From: Paraburkholderia adhaesiva
Lineage (GTDB): Bacteria; Pseudomonadota; Gammaproteobacteria; Burkholderiales; Burkholderiaceae
Direction of reading: 5' to 3'
Length of the DNA stretch: 64,000 nt
Assembly: GCF_021390575.1 (NCBI RefSeq)
Contig: NZ_JAJEJQ010000002.1
Location: 1,550,001 to 1,614,000, forward strand
Positions 57,348 through 64,000 of the stretch are shown piece after piece. Position numbers and translations under genes: made by a program. The first letter of the stretch is position 1, and every line of letters starts with the position of its first letter. The notes under the pieces were generated by a model. The model saw nothing but the letters and a program-made list of their open reading frames with translations, had not been told where the DNA came from and did no database searches.

Positions 57348-58791
57348 TGCGCTCGCCTTCGGTGTCTGCTGCGCACTCTGCGCATGCAACCTCGCCCCGC
57401 CCTGGCGTCAGCCGGACCTGCCGGTGGCCAGCACGTTCGAAGGGCCCGACGTCATCCGGCCCGGCGGAGACCGGCTTGCCACCGAAATCGGTTGGCAGGA
57501 TTTTTTTGGCGATCCGCAGCTCAAGTACCTGATCGCCGAGGCGCTCGAACGCAACCGCGACCTCGCCGCGTCCATCGCTCGCATCGAGCAGGCGCGTGCG
57601 CTCTACCGGATCCAGAACGCGCAGCGCCTGCCACAGGTCAACGCAGGCGCAAGCGCTACGCGAACCCGCACGCCGCTCGGCGCGGTCGATCCGGAGTTTG
57701 CCGACAGCAACACGTCGCTGCAATTTAACCAGTACAACGTTCAGGTCGCCGTCACGTCGTTCGAGCTGGATTTCTGGGGGCGCGTCGCCAATCTGGCGGA
57801 ATCGGCACGACGCAGCTACCTGGCAAGCGTGGAAGCGCAGCACGCGTTCCGCCTGTCGTTGATCAGCAACGTCGCGGCCACTTACTACGCGATCCGCGCG
57901 GGCGAAGAAGGCATCGCGCTGGCCGAGCGTACCGTCACGAGCCGCGAATACGCGCTTGAAGTCGCAAAGCTTCGCCTTGATGCCGGCGTGACTTCATCGG
58001 TCGACTACGAGCAGGCGGCCATTCTCGTCACGCAGGCCGAAACGCAGCTCGCGGATCTGCGCCGGACCACCGGAGAGCAGCGCAACCGGCTGATGATTCT
58101 TGTCGGTGGCCCGCTCGAAGGACCGGTGCCTGAAGCGCGCCCGATCGACGATCCCGGCCAGTTCGGCGAACTCGATGCGGGATTGCCTTCGTCACTGCTC
58201 ACGAACCGCCCCGACATTCAGCAAGCCGAACAACAACTGCGTGCCGCCGACGCCAACATCGGCGCCGCGCGCGCGGACTTTTTCCCGCGTATTGCGTTGA
58301 CCGCCAATTACGGCTACGTGTCGTCCGAATTGAGCGACCTGTTCGTGCCGGCAAAACAGATGTGGTCGCTGGCTGGGGCGATCAGCCTGCCTATCTTCGA
58401 CGCGGGACAACGTCGCGCGCATCTCGGCTTCGCACAGGCGCAACGTGACGAACTCGTCGCAACCTATCAGCGCACGGTGCAGACCGCGTTCGCCGAAGTA
58501 TCCGATGCGCTGATCGGACGACAACGCTACAAGGAGCAGATCGCGGCGCAGGAAGTAGCGGTCGATGCGCAAAAGCGGCTTGCCGAGGCCGCCGAGCTTC
58601 GCTACCTGAACGGCATCTCGATCTACCTCGAGGTCGTGGATGCGCAACGCAACCTGTTCGCCGCCGAGCAGCAGTTGATCGTGCTTCGGTCGACTGCGCT
58701 GCAGAATGGCGTGTCGCTTTACGTCGCCTTGGGTGGTGGGCGGGACGCGACGACTGGCGATCGCGCAAAGCCAGCCGATTCACCGAATTGA
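57340..58791 (+). CDS. Outer-membrane efflux channel, NodT/OprM family lipoprotein
   Basis: A 483-residue TolC-type channel that completes the efflux system. The N-terminal lipobox is ALCAC. The two homologous halves of the family are seen in QDFFGDPQLKYLIAEALERN with VTSFELDFWGRVANLAESAR, and in LLTNRPDIQQAEQQLRAADA with SLPIFDAGQRRAHLGFAQAQ. The ATG overlaps the pump stop, which shows translational coupling. Confidence 0.94.
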   Translation: MRNALAFGVCCALCACNLAPPWRQPDLPVASTFEGPDVIRPGGDRLATEIGWQDFFGDPQLKYLIAEALERNRDLAASIARIEQARALYRIQNAQRLPQVNAGASATRTRTPLGAVDPEFADSNTSLQFNQYNVQVAVTSFELDFWGRVANLAESARRSYLASVEAQHAFRLSLISNVAATYYAIRAGEEGIALAERTVTSREYALEVAKLRLDAGVTSSVDYEQAAILVTQAETQLADLRRTTGEQRNRLMILVGGPLEGPVPEARPIDDPGQFGELDAGLPSSLLTNRPDIQQAEQQLRAADANIGAARADFFPRIALTANYGYVSSELSDLFVPAKQMWSLAGAISLPIFDAGQRRAHLGFAQAQRDELVATYQRTVQTAFAEVSDALIGRQRYKEQIAAQEVAVDAQKRLAEAAELRYLNGISIYLEVVDAQRNLFAAEQQLIVLRSTALQNGVSLYVALGGGRDATTGDRAKPADSPN

Positions 58792-59082
58792 GCCGCGCGT
58801 CTTATTGCAGCTCGTGCGCGGACAGTCACGCGTTCATTTTCATTGCGGGGTCAAGCGTGCAAGCACAACGGCCGAGGTTTTCTCCGGCTCTCAATCCCAC
58901 ATTGGATCCTGTTAGTTAAAGGAGATATTTACGAATCTTTCGAATGTGTCTTCGCGAACAGATTGACAGCCTGTAGAAAGCCGCGCGCCATTGAGTGGTC
59001 ATCAAACGCCGCTAGATTCAGACGGCTTTGCTCCGCCGTTCCGCCAAATCAGGTTTTGTCAGATCCCCCTCCGGAGACGCAA

Positions 59083-60771
59083 ATGAAAACAGAAAATCTT
59101 CGCCCGCTGGTCCGCAATCTGATATCTGCAGCAAGCATTTCCCTCGTCCCGGTCACGCTCATCGCCGCGAGTACGGCAGCACTGGCGCAGCCGTCCGATC
59201 GTGGCGACGACACCCATTTTCAACCCGGTCTGCTGGTTGTCAGCCGCAGCGTGTATGACAATCTCCCGAGCAATGTGCAGGTTGGCACTGTCCTGCCGCC
59301 CAACTGCGCTAACACGCAGGGCGGCTGCAGCGCATCAACGGGCGCGCCGTCCGATGGCCGCTACCCGTACGTCTGGAATAACGATGGTTACGATGCCAGC
59401 TTCGGCATCACGTCGCGAATCTTTCTCGACCAGACGACGCCAGGCGGTGCAGTAGTTGGAACGCTCGAAGTGCCGAACAGCTTGCAGCACGGCTTTGCAC
59501 ACGATCAACTGGTGACGAGCTTCAGTTCGAAATCGGAGCTTGCGCTGAATCTGTCCACCGATGGCCAATATTTGACGTTCATGGGCTATGTTGCGCCCGT
59601 CAATACGGTTGACGTCTCCAACTCCAACACGCCAGGCGTCACCGATCCAACCAATCCTGTCGGCCAGAACGTCTATCGCGCAATCGCCCGCGTCGATCGC
59701 AACGGACACTTCCGCTTCACGGAAACCAATGCATATAGCGGCAACAACGGCCGCGCTGCGATTCTCAACGACAGCAACGGCCAGGACATCATCTATACCG
59801 CGGGTAACGCGGGCAACGGGGCAAACCCGCAGCCGGATGGCGTCATTCTCGGTGCGGGCGCGCAAATCGTCGACGCCTCGAAACTGCATGAAGGCCAGCA
59901 AAATCCGGGCACGCCTGCACCGGTGGCGAGTTTCTCCGTCACGCAACTGGGCGCGAAAGCCGACAAGCTCGGCAAGGACGACAATTTCCGCGGCATGACC
60001 GTCTTCAACAACGTGCTGTACTTCACGAAGGGAAGCGGTAGCAACGGCGTCAATACCGTCTACTTCGTCGATACGACCGGCACGGCGTGTCCCAATGGTG
60101 TCGGTGTGCCGGCTGCGCACGCAACGTTGCCGACCACCCCGCTTGCGTACAACGCAGCGACGCTTCAGACCAGCGGCCTTCCGAACAACATGTGTATCCT
60201 GGCTGGCTTCCCGACTACGCCGAACAAGTCGGCGACCACGCTCTCGTACCCGTTCGGACTCTGGTTTGCCGACGCGAATACGTTGTACGTGGCCGATGAA
60301 GGCGACGGCTACACGGGCGGTGCCGATCTTTACACGCACGCCGCTGCGCAACCGCACGCCGGACTGCAGAAGTGGATCTACAACGCGGGGACGAAAACCT
60401 GGACGCTCGCCTATACGTTGCAGGCCAGCTTGGGCCTTGGCACGCAATACACGGTCAAGGACTATCCGTCGGGTGCCAATCCGGCAACGGGACTGCCATG
60501 GGCGCCCGCCACCGATGGCCTGCGCAACCTGACCGGTCGCGTCGACAACGACGGCACGGCGACGATCTGGGCGATCACGTCGACGGTCAGCGGCAACGGC
60601 GATGTCGGCGCAGACCCGAACAAGCTTGTTGCGATTCGCGATATTGTCAAGAACGCAACGGCTGCAGGTGCGTCGCAGGAAAAGTTCGTCACGCTGCGCA
60701 CCGCGGGTTATGCGGAAGTGCTTAGAGGCGTTTCCTTCGCGCCGGGCACCGATCTCAACGGACGCTTCTGA
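59083..60771 (+). CDS. Large exported protein of unknown function (propeller-like)
   Basis: A 562-residue protein with a signal peptide (SAASISLVPVTLIAASTAAL, AQ). The mature part has repeating beta segments with Asp/Asn-rich turns, such as LVVSRSVYDNLPSNVQVG, VYRAIARVDRNGHFRFTETN, NNVLYFTKGSGSNGVNTVYF, FGLWFADANTLYVADEGDGY and VLRGVSFAPGTDLNGRF, consistent with a beta-propeller. I do not recognise a named family. The cggaga site supports the start at 59083. It is unlinked to the efflux operon by strand gap (291 bp) and ends at a strong hairpin, so it is probably transcribed alone. Confidence 0.8.
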   Translation: MKTENLRPLVRNLISAASISLVPVTLIAASTAALAQPSDRGDDTHFQPGLLVVSRSVYDNLPSNVQVGTVLPPNCANTQGGCSASTGAPSDGRYPYVWNNDGYDASFGITSRIFLDQTTPGGAVVGTLEVPNSLQHGFAHDQLVTSFSSKSELALNLSTDGQYLTFMGYVAPVNTVDVSNSNTPGVTDPTNPVGQNVYRAIARVDRNGHFRFTETNAYSGNNGRAAILNDSNGQDIIYTAGNAGNGANPQPDGVILGAGAQIVDASKLHEGQQNPGTPAPVASFSVTQLGAKADKLGKDDNFRGMTVFNNVLYFTKGSGSNGVNTVYFVDTTGTACPNGVGVPAAHATLPTTPLAYNAATLQTSGLPNNMCILAGFPTTPNKSATTLSYPFGLWFADANTLYVADEGDGYTGGADLYTHAAAQPHAGLQKWIYNAGTKTWTLAYTLQASLGLGTQYTVKDYPSGANPATGLPWAPATDGLRNLTGRVDNDGTATIWAITSTVSGNGDVGADPNKLVAIRDIVKNATAAGASQEKFVTLRTAGYAEVLRGVSFAPGTDLNGRF

Positions 60772-60789
60772 TCCGGCCGAGTGACTGAA

Positions 60790-60819
60790 CGATCGCTTGC
60801 GCGAGAGCGCAAGCGATCG
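60790..60819 (+). terminator. Perfect hairpin after the exported orphan gene
   Basis: A 13-bp stem, cgatcgcttgcgc with its exact complement, and loop gaga, 18 bp after the stop. No U-tract follows, so rho-assisted termination or 3'-end protection is likely. Confidence 0.6.
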
Positions 60820-60888
60820 GCGTGCTCAAGCCACGCCACCCGCTTCAGTCGCCGCGGTCACCCGAGCCTCGCACATTCGCCAGCGAGC

Positions 60889-61110
60889 TTACCAGTGACC
60901 CGCACGCATACTGCCGCCCACGGCGCCCGCCGTGCCGCCGATGAGCGCGCCCGTCCACGCATTACCGCCTGCGATCGCCGCGATGCCCGCACCGCCGGCC
61001 GCGCCTAGTCCCGCGCCGCTCACCGTTCCCTGCTGCTGTGGTGTCATGTTCGTGCAGCCGATCACGGCAACCAGAGCGCCAATGCTAATGATCCATCCAA
61101 GTCGCTTCAT
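60889..61110 (-). CDS. Small glycine-zipper lipoprotein
   Basis: A 73-residue lipoprotein (MKRLGWIISIGALVAVIGCTNM; lipobox AVIGC) whose mature part is a glycine-zipper segment (GTVSGAGLGAAGGAGIAAIA, GALIGGTAGAVGGSM), as in OsmB/YMGG-like envelope proteins induced by osmotic or envelope stress. The ATG at 61110 follows aggaaa. It lies downstream of a small secreted-protein gene on the same strand and is probably co-transcribed. Confidence 0.88.
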   Translation of the reverse strand: MKRLGWIISIGALVAVIGCTNMTPQQQGTVSGAGLGAAGGAGIAAIAGGNAWTGALIGGTAGAVGGSMRAGHW

Positions 61111-61121
61111 GATCGTTTTCC

Positions 61122-61499
61122 TCACGGGTTCTTTTTCAGACCGGGCACGACCATCTGAAACCAGAGAGTCTCAATCACCGGATGCCGGACCATCGTGGGA
61201 TTGGCTGCGTAATAGCTATCCAGCCCCTGACGCACGCTGTCGAGCGTTTGGCCCTGCATGCCCTTACCGAAACGCTGCGCGATATCCTCGCTGCCCGCCG
61301 TGGTGCCGGCATAGGCACGCTCGACGTCGAGCAGATTTGCAATGCCGACGAGATACGCTTTCTTCTCTGCATCGGACGACGCTATCCATTGCTCGCCTGT
61401 GACAATCGGAATGCCTTCCGCGCGCGCGACATTGCCCATCACCGCCAGCGACAAGAAAGTCATAGACAAGAGCATTCGCCATTGTGGTTTGATTGCCAT
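61122..61499 (-). CDS. Small exported protein of unknown function
   Basis: A 125-residue protein with signal peptide (MAIKPQWRMLLSMTFLSLAV, cut near VARAEG). The mature part is helical: GEQWIASSDAEKKAYLVGIA, NLLDVERAYAGT, TLDSVRQGLDSYYAANPTMV, ending VPGLKKNP. I remember similar proteins beside glycine-zipper lipoproteins in Burkholderiales but cannot name the family. The downstream lipoprotein starts 11 bp later, supporting an operon. Confidence 0.78.
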   Translation of the reverse strand: MAIKPQWRMLLSMTFLSLAVMGNVARAEGIPIVTGEQWIASSDAEKKAYLVGIANLLDVERAYAGTTAGSEDIAQRFGKGMQGQTLDSVRQGLDSYYAANPTMVRHPVIETLWFQMVVPGLKKNP

Positions 61500-62080
61500 C
61501 GCATACTCCGTGGAAAGTCGTGTTCTTCAACTGCGTGCCGCCGGCTGCTTCCGACGGTTTCGATTGAGCCATGTGGAAAAGTAGACTCTGCGACTCGTGG
61601 AATTTACCTCCCGGTTCGCCGGATCGGCGTAGCTCATCGGCCAGATGATTCGCGCCCGAATAACGCCCTCGATGACGAAAATCCTTGATGGATTGAGCGG
61701 AATGACTGAAGCGAATTCCATGTTCAAACAAAGATGCTGCGTTGGCTTCGCCGCCTTTGCCAACGCTTCGAGTCTACTGCGTTTTTTGTGATTTCCAAGC
61801 CCGTGTGTCCTCACGTACGGCATGCGAGCACGTTGAATCGGAAAACAATCAGGGCATGAACGGCATCGATGCAGTGCGCTTAAAAATGCGTCGTCATGTT
61901 TATAAATATCTGCAATTACCCTGCTTGTCTAAAGTGAACTCTCTCCACCAATATTCTGGTCTACATCCAACGGCCTCGAAAATATTTCACCCAGGATCTT
62001 CGGTCAGCTCGCGCCAATCCGGTTGAAATCGATCGTATGACGCTCACGATCGCTGCCGCGTCCAACGGACAGCCCGAAGC
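61500..62080. other. Intergenic stretch of 581 bp, no supported gene
   Basis: Leftward frames here (for example 61527-61823) compete with each other and lack natural composition. The left side should hold the promoter of the small exported protein gene. Confidence 0.4.
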
Positions 62081-63523
62081 TCATTTTCGTTCGTCGATCC
62101 GCGACACTGGCGCAAGCGAAGCGGCCATATCCACCCAGCCGCCGCCCATCGCCTGATACACGCTGATCACCTGGTTATAGCGCGAGGCCTGCAGATTCGC
62201 GAGCGAAAGCTCAGCGGAGAACAGATCGTTTTCGGACACCAGCACTTCGAGATAGCCGATCAACCCATCTTCGAATTTGAGCCGCGACAGCCTCGCATAT
62301 TCACGTAGCGCATTGACACGCTCCTGCTGAAGATCAGTCTGCTCGACAGTTTTCTGTGAGCTGATCAGCGCATTGTTGGTGTCGTTGAACGCTCCCAGAA
62401 CGGTCTGCACATAGATCAGTTCTGCCTGGCGCTTTAGCGCCTCTGCCGACTGCACCTGGCCGCCAATTGCGCCTGATGTGAATATCGGCCCGGCTACACC
62501 GGCTGCGAGCGACCACGCCTGGGCCGGTCCAGAAAGGAAATCGCCGAAGGCAGTGCTGATGGAGCCCAGCGCGCCGGTCAGCGAAATGGTGGGATAGTAG
62601 AGCGCGCGCGTGGCGCCGACATTCGCATTGGCGGCGATCAGGTTCTGTTCGGCTTGCAAGATGTCGGGGCGCCGCTCCAGTAACGTCGAAGGTAGATCCG
62701 CCGGAACGAGGGGAAGCACCAGTTCGCTGACCGACTTGCCTCGCGGTATCGGCCCGGGATTACGCCCCAGCAGAACCGACATGCCATTTTCCACGATGGC
62801 AATCTGCTGGTCGATGACAGGTATCGTGGTTTGCGCCAGCTTGTACTGCGAGCGCACCTGCGAAAGCTCCGTTTCGGACACGAGGCCATCCCTTTCGCGC
62901 AACTCGAAAATGCGTAGCGTTTCGCGGAAATTATTCGCGGTGCCCTGCGCGATCTCGAGCTGCCTGTCGAGTCCGCGCAATGTTATGTAGCTCGTTGCCA
63001 CGCCCGTCACCAGCGATAGCACGACGCCACGCTGCGCCTGAACGCTTGCATAGACCTGCGCCTGCGCGGCTTCGTTCAGGCGTCTAACCCGACCAAACAG
63101 ATCGATTTGCCAGGAAGCGGACAACAGACCCTGATAGAGATCGAATACAGGATCGAGCGCGGGCGGCAGCGGTGGCATCCCGACCTGGCTCGTGCGATTG
63201 CGGCTCACGTTGGCGCCATAGTTGATCTGCGGCAGCGCCTGTGAACGCGAAGCGCGCAGCACGCCGAGGAACTGGTCGACGCGCGCTGCCGCGATGCGCA
63301 CGTCGCGATTATCGTGTAGTGCCGTTTGAATCAGATTGGTCAACACTGGATCGTCGAACTGCTCCCACCATGCCGTATCGACGACCCCTTCTGCCTCGCG
63401 CAAATCGATTCGCCACGTTGCCGGCACCTGCACGTCGGGGCGATGGTAATCGGGTCCCACCGTCATGCAGCCGGCAAGGCAAACGGTCGCGGCGGCAAGT
63501 GTCGCAAGCGTCAGCGTTCTCAT
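62081..63523 (-). CDS. Outer-membrane efflux channel, NodT family lipoprotein
   Basis: A 480-residue TolC-type channel with lipobox VCLAGC. Family features are TVGPDYHRPDVQVPATW, the paired repeats (WEQFDDPVLTNLIQTALHDN, LLERRPDILQAEQNLIAANA) and SASWQIDLFGRVRRLNEAAQ. The ATG at 63523 after tggagt was chosen to place the signal peptide; 21 codons upstream are in frame. It is a second channel, unrelated by position to the RND operon, and follows a small membrane-protein gene by 64 bp, so its pump partner may lie outside the window. Confidence 0.93.
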   Translation of the reverse strand: MRTLTLATLAAATVCLAGCMTVGPDYHRPDVQVPATWRIDLREAEGVVDTAWWEQFDDPVLTNLIQTALHDNRDVRIAAARVDQFLGVLRASRSQALPQINYGANVSRNRTSQVGMPPLPPALDPVFDLYQGLLSASWQIDLFGRVRRLNEAAQAQVYASVQAQRGVVLSLVTGVATSYITLRGLDRQLEIAQGTANNFRETLRIFELRERDGLVSETELSQVRSQYKLAQTTIPVIDQQIAIVENGMSVLLGRNPGPIPRGKSVSELVLPLVPADLPSTLLERRPDILQAEQNLIAANANVGATRALYYPTISLTGALGSISTAFGDFLSGPAQAWSLAAGVAGPIFTSGAIGGQVQSAEALKRQAELIYVQTVLGAFNDTNNALISSQKTVEQTDLQQERVNALREYARLSRLKFEDGLIGYLEVLVSENDLFSAELSLANLQASRYNQVISVYQAMGGGWVDMAASLAPVSRIDERK

Positions 63524-63587
63524 GACGTACTCCATGTTCTCCAATCCGCCATGCACGACAGCAAGCGCGATCGTTGCGTCGCGCACA

Positions 63588-63986
63588 TCAGCCCGCCACC
63601 GTCAGCAGACCACCAAATAGCAGCACCGCCAGCAGCAAGGTCAGACACGACACGGACCATCGCCGCACAAGCGCATCGGTGATCCCAGTGACCCGCCCTG
63701 CCGCCCTGCAGACGCGTTGCAGTCCCTGCAAGAGGCCACCCACGTCGCCCGCTGCCACGGAGGGCAGCGACGTGCCCCATCGGTTCCAGCCGATGAAGAG
63801 CGCCACGCCCGCAATAACAGGCCAAAGCGCGGACCATAAAGCTGCGGGCGCCAGTGCGTCGGATAGCGTGCCAATCGGGATCTCCAGATACAGCACCCAT
63901 GGTGCGATCAGCGAGGTCAGCACCATCGCCAGCCATGCACCTGTGAGCGGTGCCAGAGTGCGTACATCGGAATCGGCAATCGACAT
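63588..63986 (-). CDS. Small integral membrane protein
   Basis: A 132-residue protein with three or four hydrophobic helices (LTGAWLAMVLTSLIAPWVLY, ALWSALWPVIAGVALFIGW, SVSCLTLLLAVLLFGGLLTV). I do not recognise a family. It precedes the NodT-type channel gene on the same strand and probably belongs to an operon that begins beyond the window edge, which would explain both genes. Confidence 0.6.
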   Translation of the reverse strand: MSIADSDVRTLAPLTGAWLAMVLTSLIAPWVLYLEIPIGTLSDALAPAALWSALWPVIAGVALFIGWNRWGTSLPSVAAGDVGGLLQGLQRVCRAAGRVTGITDALVRRWSVSCLTLLLAVLLFGGLLTVAG

Positions 63987-64000
63987 TGCGTTCAGGCGGC

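Noticed and set aside
61527..61823. Leftward frame of 98 codons and an overlapping one at 61264-61731
   Set aside because: The two compete for the same bases, neither has natural composition, and the second overlaps a supported gene.

Overview
The window looks like a chromosomal segment of a GC-rich betaproteobacterium of the Burkholderiales, most like Paraburkholderia, Caballeronia or Burkholderia. This rests on overall base and codon use, an E. coli-like glc operon with a FadR-type GlcC, bo3 quinol oxidase genes, NodT-type efflux proteins and IS3-family elements including one of IS407 type. No tRNA, rRNA, CRISPR array, phage or plasmid backbone was recognised.

Layout. 1-3.7 kb: leftward cyoA-cyoB, with cyoA split by an intact IS3-family element. 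3.9-6.1 kb: divergent MocR-type regulator with a YciI-like gene, then a flavodoxin. 6.4-8.5 kb: an apparently AT-richer patch with a hypothetical gene and a GT9 glycosyltransferase. 8.5-10.9 kb: hemerythrin, UbiH/COQ6-type monooxygenase and a secreted Gly/His-rich protein. 11.3-17.4 kb: a sigma-54 activator divergent from a periplasmic alcohol-oxidation operon (PQQ dehydrogenase, a binding-protein/cytochrome c fusion, HiPIP) behind a good -24/-12 promoter. 17.5-22.5 kb: beta-CASP metallo-hydrolase, two universal stress proteins, a small cytochrome c and hypothetical genes, with FNR/ANR-type boxes. 22.5-24.5 kb: a DUF429-like gene split by an IS407-type element. 25.4-34.7 kb: complete glcDEFGBA plus divergent glcC. 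34.8-42 kb: chemoreceptor, small genes and a large GGDEF-EAL protein. 42.9-46.3 kb: a five-heme cytochrome c fusion gene split by a third IS3-family element. 46.4-52 kb: BON protein, hemerythrin, CBS-PAS-GGDEF-EAL protein, zinc-ribbon membrane protein. 53-58.8 kb: a tripartite RND efflux operon. 59-64 kb: secreted orphan protein, small envelope proteins, a second NodT-type outer-membrane protein and a membrane protein at the edge.

How it fits together. Much of the window concerns respiration and redox sensing: quinol oxidase, PQQ dehydrogenase with cytochrome and HiPIP, glycolate oxidation, extra cytochromes, hemerythrins and candidate oxygen-responsive promoters. Glycolate is imported by GlcA, oxidised by GlcDEF to glyoxylate and condensed by GlcB to malate, with GlcC as the likely sensor.

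The three IS elements have clean target duplications (4, 4 and 3 bp). Removing the IS and one duplication restores each host reading frame exactly, so these disruptions are probably recent. The most interesting unit is the sigma-54-controlled PQQ dehydrogenase operon with a candidate lanthanide signature, the fused binding-protein/cytochrome and a dedicated HiPIP. Next is a perfect 48-bp palindrome that carries a consensus FNR box at its centre.
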